Assembly (NCBI GenBank): GCA_965261315.1
Contig: CBDHDM010000150.1
Coordinates: 1-64,000 of the forward strand
DNA from: Endozoicomonas sp965261315
Lineage (GTDB): Bacteria > Pseudomonadota > Gammaproteobacteria > Pseudomonadales > Endozoicomonadaceae
Direction: 5' to 3'
Length of the DNA stretch: 64,000 nt
Part shown: positions 36,383 to 45,346 of the stretch, one piece after another
How positions within the stretch are numbered: the first letter of the stretch is position 1
Layout: each line of letters opens with the position of its first letter
Notes under the pieces: model-generated
What the model was told of the DNA's origin: nothing
The model's database searches: none
Seen by the model: only the letters and a program-made list of their open reading frames with translations
Translations under genes and position numbers: made by a program

Positions 36383-36663
36383 GAATGGAAAAGTACGGAG
36401 GGCATGACGGTCAGACGACAGGTGCCAGGCCCTCTTGCTGACATCCACCATCTGAGTCTGGCCAAATGCTGCTGTTTAGCAAGCATCGTATACACCATAG
36501 CCGAACGGCTAATGCATGTTGATGTATACACCCGCCAGTTAAAACTGGCTAAAGCAGGCTACTCCCTCAAGAATGCACTGATTATAGCGATTACGGTGAG
36601 GGAGGAAAGCAGTTTTTAAGCCTGTATGAGCAAGTATTTTTACTATAAAAACACTAACTCATC

Positions 36664-37176
36664 TCAAGACTGCTTATTCACAGAGAGCAAACGAATCTTC
36701 TTGATAATGACCCGGTCTCTTGTGGTAATAAAATCACTACTCTGGGTATACAGCTTAATCTCGGCATCCACCGCTTCCCGGAGTTTCACCTTACCTGCCG
36801 CCTGCCCCTGAAGATTAATCCGGTTTGCTCCAGGCTTAACTTTCTCAAGGTAGCGTTCCATGGAAGTGAAAAAGCGCAAGGCAACAGGAATGATATGAGC
36901 AGGTAACAGGTTCGCCTCTGCCATTTCTTTGTGAATGCCAATCTTGAGTGGCCGGGGGTCAGAAACATTAAATGCATTGGGCCAGAGAATCCGAACCAGC
37001 CGGAGAGCTTCAGAGTTCATGACATCACTTTCAGGCCGGTTATGCAGCCTCTCAAGAATTTTCCTGGCCTCTTCCGGAAGCTCATTACTCATAACGGAAC
37101 CATCCTGTTCAGGTGCCAGCTGCTTTTCCTGTTCCTGGATGCTCTGGTCAGAAATATTACTTTTTTCTGCTGTCAT
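36664..37176 (-). CDS. ProQ/FinO-family RNA-binding protein
   Basis: A protein of 170 residues; ATG 37176 is chosen because AAGG lies about 6 bases upstream. Residues about 60-135 match the FinO/ProQ fold: a FNVSDPRPLKIGIHKEM segment, then ALRFFTSMERYLEKVKPGANRINL and a Gly/Lys GKVKLREAVDAE end. These proteins bind structured small RNAs and mRNA ends as chaperones. A disordered acidic leader precedes the domain and a basic tail (RDRVIIKKIRLL) follows; the C-terminal Tudor-like domain of E. coli ProQ is absent, closer to short ProQ-like proteins. Confidence 0.82.
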   Translation of the reverse strand: MTAEKSNISDQSIQEQEKQLAPEQDGSVMSNELPEEARKILERLHNRPESDVMNSEALRLVRILWPNAFNVSDPRPLKIGIHKEMAEANLLPAHIIPVALRFFTSMERYLEKVKPGANRINLQGQAAGKVKLREAVDAEIKLYTQSSDFITTRDRVIIKKIRLLSVNKQS

Positions 37177-37329
37177 CGACTGCCTTGCCCAAATAACCCT
37201 GGGCATCTCAGAAAAATAAATAAGTCATGTAATAACTTTTCTGAGATGCCCTTGAAAACCAACACGCCATCAGCCTGTGCCAACGGGAGCACTATAATGA
37301 CGGATTCAGCTCCGCCATAAAAGCGTAAT

Positions 37330-37757
37330 TTGTCAACAAACCGTACCAATCAACTGGCAGGCATCAAAAAAACACCTGCTAATACCACTGTCCATTCCGT
37401 CAGCCATACCGACAAATCAAGTACTGGAAATGTTAGTATGCCTAACAACCCTGTTTACCAATACCAACAACGGAGGGGCATAATGCAATTTTTACCAGTT
37501 ATACCCGAAAGGCAAAACAGCTGCTCCGTTCTTCTGATCTGGATGACGTCATCAAAAGAGACCTGACAAACTTTCTTGATGGTAAAGAAGAGTTTTCATC
37601 TATGACACCAGAGGAGTCCAAACGAGTACTGGTACGTTTCCAAAAACGAATCGCCAACCATGAACAGAGAAAAAAGCAGGAAAAGGAAGGATGCAGAACC
37701 TTTGTTGTTCTGCCAGATGTATCCAGAATACTACCGGCAAGGGAGTCTCTAATCTAG
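37330..37757 (+). pseudogene. Small unknown gene with one frameshift
   Basis: The first frame (TTG 37330 onward, about 50 codons) is Asn/Thr-rich; a second frame from about 37475 to TAG 37755-37757 gives a well-ordered helical protein (RKAKQLLRSSDLDDVIKRDL, then EESKRVLVRFQKRIANHEQR). Restoring one base near the ATTTTT run at 37488-37493 would make one protein of about 142 residues. No family recognised; lack of a good start codon keeps confidence low. Confidence 0.4.
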
Positions 37758-37862
37758 GGGGCGTTACCAACAGCGATAAATTCACTGACTACTGCTCTTA
37801 CATTGACAGTAGTCAGTCCACTCAACAAAGCCTGGTACAAATTTCCAGCTCAACGTCGTCAA

Positions 37863-38705
37863 TCATCCACTTTTCTGATGAACCTGCCCACCCGGCTCAG
37901 GAATCATAAAGTCGACCTGTTGATGCTGTTCATCCTCCAACAAAGCCCTCAGGCGGTGACTGGCAGTATCCTGACCATCATCGCCCAAATTAAACATGCC
38001 GAAATGAATCGCCATACTCTGACGCGACTGGAGGTCATAATGTGCCGCCAAAGCATCATCTGGTGACAAATGGTTATCCTTCATAAACCAGCGAGGCAGA
38101 TAGGCCCCAATAGGGAGCAGAGACAGATCCATAGAACCAAAACGCTCCTGAATCCGGGCAAAGTGCGGCCCCATCCCGGTGTCACCTGCAAAGAAAACCT
38201 GTGAACGACCATCACCGATCCGATACCCCAGCCAGAGCGTCCGGTTATGATCAATTCGCGTTCGGGTGGACCAATGCTGGGCAGGGGTGCCGGTAATAAC
38301 CACCTGATTATCCAGAGCATGCTCCTGCCACCAGTCCAGCTCAACAACGTGGGTTAGCCCCTCAACCTTCAAGCAATTCTCGATTACCAAGGCCTGCGAT
38401 AAATATTGGCTGGGGTTGATAAAAGTGGCCAGAATACCATCAGCATTACTTTGGGGAATGGCAACTGACGCCTTTTCCTCCACTCGCTGCCAGGCATCCT
38501 CTGCCTGGTCTCTGTTAAAGCGCCACTTCAGCAGATCCATCACCGTTTTCTCACGGGCCTTAACCGGATTATGAAATTGCCTTCCATCAAAATGATCGGA
38601 TACCGGTCCGCTGTAGCCACCAGAGGAACAGGCAACCAACAGGGCTGTGGCCACTAAAAACCCAAAGAGGCCAGCAACCCCAAATATGGTGGTTTTCTTG
38701 TTCAT
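37863..38705 (-). CDS. NAPE-PLD-like metallo-beta-lactamase-fold lipoprotein lacking its HxHxDH motif
   Basis: A protein of 280 residues with a lipobox-like LLVACSS. The N-terminal GPVSDHFDGRQFHNP, the later VELDWWQE, PAQHWS, FFAGDTGMG, PIGAYLPRWFM and MAIHFG are hallmarks of the NAPE-PLD/RomA-like metallohydrolases. Between ILATFINPSQYLS and ENCLKVEGLTHVVE the family normally has about 80 more residues, including TDP and the zinc-binding HNHYDH. Here they are missing in frame. The protein should not bind both metals, so it is probably inactive or has a different role. The frame is otherwise intact. Confidence 0.75.
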   Translation of the reverse strand: MNKKTTIFGVAGLFGFLVATALLVACSSGGYSGPVSDHFDGRQFHNPVKAREKTVMDLLKWRFNRDQAEDAWQRVEEKASVAIPQSNADGILATFINPSQYLSQALVIENCLKVEGLTHVVELDWWQEHALDNQVVITGTPAQHWSTRTRIDHNRTLWLGYRIGDGRSQVFFAGDTGMGPHFARIQERFGSMDLSLLPIGAYLPRWFMKDNHLSPDDALAAHYDLQSRQSMAIHFGMFNLGDDGQDTASHRLRALLEDEQHQQVDFMIPEPGGQVHQKSG

Positions 38706-38982
38706 TTTCAGTCCGGAAGATTTGTGATCTTAAGAATACCAACCCTGTATGTAAGGTGCACCCAGAAAGGGCTCCACAAGTCACCTCTTGGATGCTCAAT
38801 TCTTTATTAAATGGAGCAGAGCATAGATAAATAGCTAACCCATTGTAAAATCTCATAAAAATACATATCCTCAGCCATAGTACTACCAGTAAGGCCTGAT
38901 TTTTTTATATTAAGAACAAACACTTTCTCCAAACCATTGCTAGATTTATAAAAAGCGTAAGATATCTGACAGGGAGGTCGTT

Positions 38983-39276
38983 ATGGCTATTTATAAGTTG
39001 TATCCTGTGGATCACGCCCCCATGAAGTGGCAGAGCAGCCGCTACCGTGGAGAGGCAATTGTCAGAGCCGACAGCGAAGAACATGCCCGCCAGCTTGGCA
39101 CCAATGAGTTCTACATCACCCGATCCATTCACCCCGGAAAGAAAAAAACCAGCCCCTGGGAAGACCCACAAACCGTACTGTGTCAGCCGCTTAATAACGC
39201 CGGTTATGATGATAAAGGTCCGGAACAGGTATTGAGTCCGCTACTGGCAGGCCAGAAGGCTAAAAGAAAAGCATGA
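38983..39276 (+). CDS. Small conserved-type hypothetical protein
   Basis: A protein of 97 residues with a good ribosome-binding site (GGGAGG about 8 bases before ATG). It is basic and polar (MAIYKLYPVDHAPMKWQSSR, then AIVRADSEEHARQLG) and lacks membrane segments. The EAIVRADSEEHARQLA-like pattern occurs in short uncharacterised proteins. It is a single gene; function unknown. Confidence 0.6.
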   Translation: MAIYKLYPVDHAPMKWQSSRYRGEAIVRADSEEHARQLGTNEFYITRSIHPGKKKTSPWEDPQTVLCQPLNNAGYDDKGPEQVLSPLLAGQKAKRKA

Positions 39277-39453
39277 TTCCCGGTAATTATGCTTTTTTTA
39301 TGTCCCCATTTTGCCCCACAGCACACGCACCAAAGGATGAAGACATCATGCCTTTGCTAGTCTTACGGTAAGGACTGTTTTTTCCGTATTACCACTGGAC
39401 TTAATTTTCCGGGTAAGCAGGAGCAGCGCTGAATCCACAACCTGGGGCTATCT

Positions 39454-39843
39454 ATGGACTTATCCGGTAAACACATCCTGATTGCTGAAGACAACATGGC
39501 GAACCAGTTTGTCATCAAGCAACTCTTGAAAAAGGTCAACATTGCTCCGGTATTTGCCAAAAATGGTGAAGAAGTCATTGAAATGTATAAAAGCAAATAC
39601 GCTGAATGGGATCTGGTATTCATGGATTGCAAAATGCCCGTAATCGACGGCTATCAGGCTACCGAGACCATCCGGCGATTTGAACGGGAAAATGGACTGG
39701 AGAAAGGATTGATCATCGGGCTAAGCGCTAATGTCTTTACCGGATCAACCAATGAAGCGATTGCCAGTGGAATGGATGATTACCTCACCAAACCCATTGA
39801 GCGAGACAAAATGATGCAGCTACTGAGCCAGTACTTACAGTAA
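39454..39843 (+). CDS. Single-domain response regulator (CheY-like receiver)
   Basis: A protein of 129 residues consisting only of a receiver domain: acidic pair Glu12/Asp13 (LIAEDN), phosphoacceptor Asp58 (FMDCKMPVIDG), Ser/Thr site LSAN near 91, and Lys113 (LTKP). The sequence style (GKHILIAEDNMANQ) is that of receivers found at the end of hybrid histidine kinases, so it may be a detached receiver. Without an output domain it must act by protein contact or in a phosphorelay. The partner kinase is not in the window. Confidence 0.88.
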   Translation: MDLSGKHILIAEDNMANQFVIKQLLKKVNIAPVFAKNGEEVIEMYKSKYAEWDLVFMDCKMPVIDGYQATETIRRFERENGLEKGLIIGLSANVFTGSTNEAIASGMDDYLTKPIERDKMMQLLSQYLQ

Positions 39844-39889
39844 TGCCCTGCAACCTCGCTAATCAGGGTTACACAATAGGAAGAGGCAT

Positions 39890-39924
39890 AAAAAAAGGCA
39901 GCACCAAAAGGGCTGCCTTTTTTA
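39890..39924. terminator. Bidirectional rho-independent terminator
   Basis: AAAAAAGGCAGC and GCTGCCTTTTTT form a perfect 12-bp stem with a loop of about 9 bases, between the convergent receiver and cold-shock genes. Confidence 0.92.
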
Positions 39925-39976
39925 TTTTTAATGGTTCAACTCACCAGAAGGCTATTGAACCATCTTGAAATTCGTC

Positions 39977-40186
39977 TTACAGAGGACGGATTTCTTCAGC
40001 CTGCAGACCTTTCTGGCCCTGAGTTACACGGAACTCAACGCGCTGGCCTTCAGTCAGAGTCTTGAAGCCTTCAGCAGCAATCTGACGGTAGTGAGCGAAC
40101 ACGTCTGGACCACCGTTCTCCTGGCTGATGAAACCAAAACCTTTCTCGTCGTTAAACCACTTAACGGTTCCTTTAGAGGTAGACAT
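39977..40186 (-). CDS. CspA-family cold-shock protein
   Basis: A protein of 69 residues with one cold-shock domain: KGTVKWFNDEKGFGFI (RNP1) and DVFAHYRQI (RNP2-like). It binds single-stranded RNA or DNA and melts secondary structure. TAGGA stands 7 bases before ATG 40186, better than ATG 40192. The long upstream region (about 490 bases to the next gene) leaves room for the structured 5' leader typical of csp mRNAs. Confidence 0.94.
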   Translation of the reverse strand: MSTSKGTVKWFNDEKGFGFISQENGGPDVFAHYRQIAAEGFKTLTEGQRVEFRVTQGQKGLQAEEIRPL

Positions 40187-40192
40187 CGTCAT

Positions 40193-40684
40193 ATCCTACA
40201 ATTCAAATAAATTAAGAGCAGCCTTGCGGGCAAAGCCATGTTGCTAGAAGCTTTATTTTTGCTTATGAAGGATATGTCGAGAGCCTGAGCTCGGAACATC
40301 AAATCTATTCATAAAAAACTAATATCACTTTTAACGCTGTACCATCATACACCCTTAAAACGCAAAACTCATCAGGAATTACCTTATCTTTAAATAATTT
40401 TAAGCCCCTCAAACCCTGATCTTCGCTGCGTAGCAGTATCCCGCACAGGCCAAAGTCTGCGAGCTTTTTATAGGTAGTGGAAACAGCAGGATTTAGACAA
40501 GCACCTCCCCCATCCATCCACCCTCTTTTAAATCAATAACTTACCCTGACCCTAAGACCAGGAAGAACGCGAGGGAGCGTTCCCAGTTAGCCAGGTTCCC
40601 CCCTCCTGCTCACGTGGCTAATTGAGAACGGCCCCTGGATTCATCATACTGAAGAAAAAACATGCACGAAAAGAAGCTCTATTT
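40193..40684. other. Intergenic region, csp leader and an inverted repeat
   Basis: 492 bases. The part next to csp probably holds its promoter and 5' leader. At about 40578-40630 GTTCCCAGTTAGCCA and TGGCTAATTGAGAAC form an imperfect inverted repeat. No convincing gene seen. Confidence 0.45.
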
Positions 40685-41023
40685 ATGACAACATCCATCT
40701 CAGAATCATTATTTCGCTCACTTGGAACCCATGCAGTAAAGAGACTGAGCATATCGGAAGGTCGGTTAGCATTAACCGTTGCTCCCTGGGATGATTTGGA
40801 TAATGAAGGAACCGCCGTATTTAACCACCTGACAGTCAGCTACATAGAGGCGGAGCGAGACCCCCTGGACACCTTTCTGGATTTCAACTTGCCATGGGAC
40901 ATTATTCGATTTGACTCTAAACCCAGCAATCACTCAGCCTGGCATTTCGGCCTGTGCTGCCGTGATATCGTTATTGGTTTTGAGGCAGATTGGCCTGTGA
41001 TAACGTTCACAAGTCAGTTATAG
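40685..41023 (+). CDS. Hypothetical protein
   Basis: A protein of 112 residues from ATG 40685 (an upstream start would add a basic leader). It is soluble, slightly acidic and rich in aromatic residues (LPWDIIRF, SAWHFGLCCRD, EADWPVITF). No family recognised. The next gene begins 65 bases downstream in the same direction, so they may share a transcript. Confidence 0.45.
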   Translation: MTTSISESLFRSLGTHAVKRLSISEGRLALTVAPWDDLDNEGTAVFNHLTVSYIEAERDPLDTFLDFNLPWDIIRFDSKPSNHSAWHFGLCCRDIVIGFEADWPVITFTSQL

Positions 41024-41088
41024 ACAAAGAATGTCAGCGAGCAGGCCGTTGATACGGCATAAGACATACCTGATTCACGGAAAGAATA

Positions 41089-41574
41089 ATGCTCAGATTA
41101 CTCATCACTATAGGTACACTATTCGTTGCAATCAGTGCAGGTGCAAAAGAATATCATTTCAAAGACTTCCCAAGTCAGCCCCATTCAAACAACACGCTTA
41201 AAAAAGTAGATCTTGATAGCCACCCTGATGCTAAATATTTAAAAGACAAACTTGAGCTTCTCGTTGGGAGAGAACCGAATTTTTCCGGAAAATACATCCT
41301 GGCGACCTTTGGTTGCGGCACTGCGTGCCAGGTAGTGACAATAGTCGATGTGGACACTGGTAGAATTACGATGCCGGTAAATTCATCGGATGGCTCATGC
41401 TATTCGAAAGACAGTAGACTACTCATTCTTAATCCATATATAGCTAACGCTTACGACGAAGATCTACCAGACTGGGCATTTACCTATTACTACATCATTC
41501 AGGACGGCCGTTTAGAACTGCTGCATCAAACCAAGAAACCGCTTAAGGGTGAATGTGAGTCAGGTTACTCGTAA
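41089..41574 (+). CDS. Exported hypothetical protein
   Basis: A protein of 161 residues with a short signal peptide (LLITIGTLFVAISAGA, cleavage near residue 19). The mature part contains NFSGKYILATFGCGTACQVV, a motif found in small uncharacterised periplasmic proteins, and another two Cys that may pair. Predicted periplasmic; function unknown. Confidence 0.6.
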   Translation: MLRLLITIGTLFVAISAGAKEYHFKDFPSQPHSNNTLKKVDLDSHPDAKYLKDKLELLVGREPNFSGKYILATFGCGTACQVVTIVDVDTGRITMPVNSSDGSCYSKDSRLLILNPYIANAYDEDLPDWAFTYYYIIQDGRLELLHQTKKPLKGECESGYS

Positions 41575-41726
41575 TAAGTAGGAACTTAACCATATGACAT
41601 CATACCATCCGATTCACTGGACAGCCGCTCCCAGAAATGGCTCCTTGCTTTGCCCTGTTTCCATACAGTCGTAAGATCGTACAACGTTATAACTCTGGTC
41701 AAATAACCTAGGGGCAACACCACCTG

Positions 41727-42164
41727 TCAGTTTACTTTGCTGACCCTGTCCGGTTGAGCGAGTATCTCCCTGGCCTTTTTAAATGCTGCAAACTCATTAA
41801 TAAACCAGCCGACACACCGCTCGGTACTGACCGGGATACCGGACTCATCAACTGGCTGGTAATCAATCCACCACCGTTCTTCAGGGTGAGGGTCATTGTA
41901 AACGAACACGTACTTCATATCGCTACGATCAGTAATCGAGACCTTTGCCCAGTCATACCTTGTGTATGGGCAGGTATCCTGCATCAGAAATACATAAGTG
42001 GGCTTTCCCAATTTGAACTCGATGTACAGGAACTCATCCATCTGGCGGAAGATCTTTAGCGCCTTTTCAATATCAGGGGTCATCAGGTGAAGGGGGATTT
42101 TGTCTCTGCCCCCCCCAAATATACCGTTGAGTGACGGCTCTTCAAAAAAGTAAGGTCTGGCCAT
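41727..42164 (-). CDS. Hypothetical protein
   Basis: A protein of 145 residues. ATG 42164 is preferred because AAAGGA lies about 9 bases upstream; a TTG at 42191 would add nine residues. It is rich in aromatic residues and Pro (MARPYFFEEPSLNG, DTCPYTRYDWAKV, HPEERWWIDYQPVD) and lacks membrane segments. No family recognised. Confidence 0.5.
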   Translation of the reverse strand: MARPYFFEEPSLNGIFGGGRDKIPLHLMTPDIEKALKIFRQMDEFLYIEFKLGKPTYVFLMQDTCPYTRYDWAKVSITDRSDMKYVFVYNDPHPEERWWIDYQPVDESGIPVSTERCVGWFINEFAAFKKAREILAQPDRVSKVN

Positions 42165-42208
42165 ATCGAAAAGTCCTTTAAACGATTTCAAGTACCTTAC
42201 CGTTATTT

Positions 42209-42250
42209 CCTGTGTAATTAACTAACCAGATGGTTAGTTAATTACACAGG
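42209..42250. repeat. Perfect 42-bp palindrome
   Basis: Two 20-base arms, CCTGTGTAATTAACTAACCA and its exact complement, are separated by GA. It lies between the start region of the gene at 41727-42164 and a truncated IS630 transposase. It could be two IS ends back to back or a small palindromic element. Confidence 0.8.
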
Positions 42251-42583
42251 CAGTCACTGGTTCGCAGCGTTGATAAGCCAGTGATCATCATTACTGATGG
42301 ACATCCTGCACACCGAGCGAAGTATACGAAAGATTACGTAGAACAAGAGCCGAAGTTGCTGGGCCTACACTTGCTGCCAAGCTATTCCCCGGAGCTGAAT
42401 CCTGATGAACAAGTCTGGAATCACCTTAAAGAAAAACCTGGGAAAACCGCTTTGAAGACCAAGGCTGACTTTATAGAGTTCATTCGAAGAAAAATGAGAG
42501 CACTGCAAAAAATGCCGGAAGCAGTAAAAGGTTTCTTCAGATTGCATAACACCGGTTATACCTGCAGACAGTGTTACCTATAA
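42251..42583 (+). pseudogene. IS630-family transposase, C-terminal remnant
   Basis: About 105 codons encode the end of an IS630/Tc1-type transposase: IIITDGHPAHRAK holds the second catalytic Asp and LLPSYSPELNPDEQVWNHLK the third acidic residue. The frame is open back to the palindrome at 42250; the N-terminal two thirds with the DNA-binding part and first Asp are gone. Not functional. Confidence 0.85.
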
Positions 42584-42649
42584 TGGTAGGGAATCAATGC
42601 TGGTCAGATCAACTTGGTAAAACGGAGCTTCTTAGTCTTGCTTTATTCG

Positions 42650-43184
42650 ATGTCATTATTTCTAGTTACCCTCGGTCTTCAACAATCATTATTGACTTTT
42701 GTTACTAATCCTTCAGTAGCACTATTGATTAAACAGGTCGCTGCTGGTGCATACATTGGAGCTGGTGCAGTTCTATTTGACATGTTTATTACTCTTGCTC
42801 GATCTTATGAGCCTGAGAAAGCAAAAGAAAAAATCAGTAATAAAATTGAGAAATTGCAAAACAAAATTGCAAAATTACGCAAATTTCAGTGGACGAGCCA
42901 CGAGAAAAGAGTACTGGATGCTTGTTCTTTTCTACCTGATTTTCTACATCCCTTTGGTGATTCTGGATTCACTTCTTCAAACCGGCCTCCTTTCCGTCAT
43001 CTTTTCGTTAGTTTTACTGTTGCCAACCATCAGCATCGCGGCCAGAAGGTTGCATGATACAGGGCGTAGTGGTTGGTGGCAGCTGATCGGTTTGATACCA
43101 CTCATCGGTTTTATAATACTCCTTTTTTTCCTCTGCAAAGACAGTACCGAGGATAATCAGTATGGAGCAAATCCCAAACTGTAG
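42650..43184 (+). pseudogene. DUF805-family membrane protein, one frameshift
   Basis: The first frame (ATG 42650, or TTG 42614) gives two membrane segments and a Lys/Glu coiled coil (EKISNKIEKLQNKIAKL). At about 42870-42890 the frame must change by +1 to continue into a complete DUF805 domain (NYANFSGRATRKEYW, IAARRLHDTGRSGWW, three membrane helices). Dropping one base yields one protein of about 177 residues. DUF805 proteins are small inner-membrane proteins of unknown role. It may be an assembly error or two overlapping genes. Confidence 0.6.
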
Positions 43185-43400
43185 CTCGCATCATCTTCCC
43201 GCTACGGTCGGCTAAGTCCGACAGGCTCTCAGGCGGTGTTGATCGGCAGAGCTCAAGACTGAATTTCTGTTAGACTGGCCGCCGGATAAATTCAGCATCA
43301 TTTGAGCCTGTGTGTTACGTGATCTGGATAGTGCACGGCATAGGAGAGGCGAGGCGTGAGGCTTCGCTCTGTCTCGACTCGTTTTCATGAATAAGGTGTA

Positions 43401-44441
43401 GTGAAAGTGATAAAAGTAGGTGTGATTGGTTATGGTTATTCTGCAAACACTTTCCATATTCCATTGATTGAATCAATCGAGTCAATGGAACTGATGGCTA
43501 TTAGCAGTTCTAAACCCGAAGTCATAGAAGCTGAGCACCCCTCCGTTACCGTATTTGATTCGGCAGAAGCATTAATTACCAGCGGTAATGTTAATCTTGT
43601 GGTTATTACCGCGCCAAATCACGTTCATTTTTCATTGGCAAAACTGTGTCTGGAGAATGGTGTGCATGTGGTTGTTGAAAAGCCAATGGTGACAACGAGT
43701 TCAGAGGCGGAAGAGCTCGTGTCTATTGCTGAAAAAAGCGGGTTGGTGCTATCGGTGTTTCACAACCGGCGTTGGGATGGTGACTTTCTGACGGTGCAAA
43801 AATTATTGCGGGAAAATACCTTAGGGGACCTTAAGCTCTTTGAGTCGCACTTTGATCGTTTTCGGCCTATTGTTCGTCAACGGTGGCGGGAAGAGCCCGG
43901 ACCCGGGGTCGGCATCTGGTATGACCTGGGTTCTCACCTGGTTGACCAGGCAATTACCCTGTTCGGATTGCCAGAGGCTGTGACGGCAAGATGTTTACCG
44001 TTAAGAGACGGTTCAAAAACAACCGATTATTTTCACGTACTTCTGCATTATCAAGTTTTTGAAGTCATTCTTCATGCCAGCTCATTTGCTGCTGCACCCA
44101 ATAGCCGGTTTCGACTTGAAGGCAGTCAAGGCAGCTTTATTAAGTATGGGCTTGACCCTCAGGAGGGGCAGTTGAAGAACGGTATGCGACCAGCTCAGTC
44201 AGAATATGGCGTTGAAGATCACGAGCAGTATGGCAGCCTTTACAGCGAAACCTCTGTTGAACGCATTGAAACCGAAGCCGGTTGCTATCAACACTATTAC
44301 CAGGGCGTAGCAAACGCAATCAACACTGGTGAAAGAAATCCGGTTAGCCCCAGTGATGCCGTTGAAGTGTTAAAAATTCTTGAATTGGCTGAAAAAAGCA
44401 GCCAGCGGGGCCAAACACTTTCTGTGTGTGACGCAGATTGA
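43401..44441 (+). CDS. Gfo/Idh/MocA family oxidoreductase
   Basis: A protein of 346 residues starting at GTG 43401 with AAGG four bases upstream. The N-terminal Rossmann fold has VGVIGYGYSANTFHIPLI; VVITAPNHVHFSLAKLCLENG and the family motif VVEKPMV (catalytic-site Lys) follow, then GIWYDLGSHLVDQAI with the conserved His. Closest in style to YdgJ/YvaA-type NAD(P)-dependent sugar or inositol dehydrogenases. Substrate unknown. The GNAT gene follows after 4 bases. Confidence 0.9.
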   Translation: MKVIKVGVIGYGYSANTFHIPLIESIESMELMAISSSKPEVIEAEHPSVTVFDSAEALITSGNVNLVVITAPNHVHFSLAKLCLENGVHVVVEKPMVTTSSEAEELVSIAEKSGLVLSVFHNRRWDGDFLTVQKLLRENTLGDLKLFESHFDRFRPIVRQRWREEPGPGVGIWYDLGSHLVDQAITLFGLPEAVTARCLPLRDGSKTTDYFHVLLHYQVFEVILHASSFAAAPNSRFRLEGSQGSFIKYGLDPQEGQLKNGMRPAQSEYGVEDHEQYGSLYSETSVERIETEAGCYQHYYQGVANAINTGERNPVSPSDAVEVLKILELAEKSSQRGQTLSVCDAD

Positions 44442-44445
44442 AGCC

Positions 44446-44910
44446 ATGACCATAACTGAAGTAAGAAAAGCCACCGGGCAAGACCTGGCAACGATCCAGA
44501 AGATCGCCAGAGAAACCATTGATAAGAGTTATCGCTCTTTTCTGGGTGATGTAGCAGTTGACTGGTACATCAACAGTGGCGAGTCCGACAAAGAACTGGC
44601 CAGCCACTTGGACCGTTGTGATGTACTGACGCTGGATAATGAGATTGCCGCCTTTACCATTTATTTTGATGATCTGATCCATCTGATGATGGTGGATGTG
44701 AAGCTGCACCGCAGTGGGCTGGGTTCTGCACTGCTGGCACATTCCGAGTCACAGCTGTTTTCCCGAGACCATCAGGTTATTCGGCTTGAAACTTTTCAGG
44801 GCAACACCCAGGCTATTAACTTTTATAAGAAGAACCACTGGTTGGTAGTGAAAGAAGAAAAAGACGAGGCGTTTGGTTTCGTTCGTGTGTTCTTTGAAAA
44901 GCAGATATAG
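44446..44910 (+). CDS. GNAT-family N-acetyltransferase
   Basis: A protein of 154 residues from ATG 44446, four bases after the upstream stop. GNAT motifs: MMVDVKLHRSGLGSALLAHSE (acetyl-CoA loop R-x-x-G-x-G/A form) and NTQAINFYKKNHW. It transfers an acetyl group from acetyl-CoA to an unknown amine. Probably cotranscribed with the oxidoreductase and the LprI-like gene that follows. Confidence 0.87.
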   Translation: MTITEVRKATGQDLATIQKIARETIDKSYRSFLGDVAVDWYINSGESDKELASHLDRCDVLTLDNEIAAFTIYFDDLIHLMMVDVKLHRSGLGSALLAHSESQLFSRDHQVIRLETFQGNTQAINFYKKNHWLVVKEEKDEAFGFVRVFFEKQI

Positions 44911-44917
44911 TCGGGAC

Positions 44918-45346
44918 ATGATGAAAAAGAGCTGGAGTATCATTCTTGCTTTGCTGGCATTTACCGCCTCGGCAGCAGAAACAATAGATTGTAGTAAGGC
45001 CTATACGACCATTGAAATCAATCAATGTGCCGCCACTGAGCTGGGTGTAGCTCAAAAGGAAATGCAGCGCTATTTTGACACCAGCTTAAAGCATAATGAC
45101 GTTGATGCTGAGCTGGTTGCAGCGATTAAAGCGGCACAAAGCGACTGGGAGAAGTACTACAACTCCCATTGCGACTCAGTGTATACGCAGTGGCGTGAAG
45201 GGACTATTCGGGGAGTGATGGCGCTTTCCTGCCAGACAAAACTGACCCGACAGAGAACCCATGAGTTGTGGGAAAATTTCCTGACGTATATGGACAGTAC
45301 GCCGCCAGTGTTGCCTGAACCTAAATTCAGCAGTTGGCCGCTTTAA
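44918..45346 (+). CDS. Exported LprI/DUF1311-like protein
   Basis: A protein of 142 residues with a signal peptide (KSWSIILALLAFTASAAET). The mature part has the DUF1311 pattern: DCSKAYTTIEINQCAATELG, AQSDWEKYYNSHCDSVY and ALSCQTKLTRQRTHEL, four Cys likely forming two disulfides. The fold is shared with lysozyme-inhibitor-like LprI and YecT proteins. Predicted periplasmic; role unknown. It starts 7 bases after the GNAT stop. Confidence 0.75.
   Translation: MMKKSWSIILALLAFTASAAETIDCSKAYTTIEINQCAATELGVAQKEMQRYFDTSLKHNDVDAELVAAIKAAQSDWEKYYNSHCDSVYTQWREGTIRGVMALSCQTKLTRQRTHELWENFLTYMDSTPPVLPEPKFSSWPL

Noticed and set aside
36533..36550. Hairpin GCCAGTTAAAACTGGC as a terminator
   Set aside because: No T run and it lies upstream of, not after, the neighbouring genes.
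39361..39438. Tail of a histidine kinase before the receiver (KDCFFRITTGLNFPGK)
   Set aside because: The frame is only about 22 codons long with a stop just upstream; too short to claim a kinase remnant.
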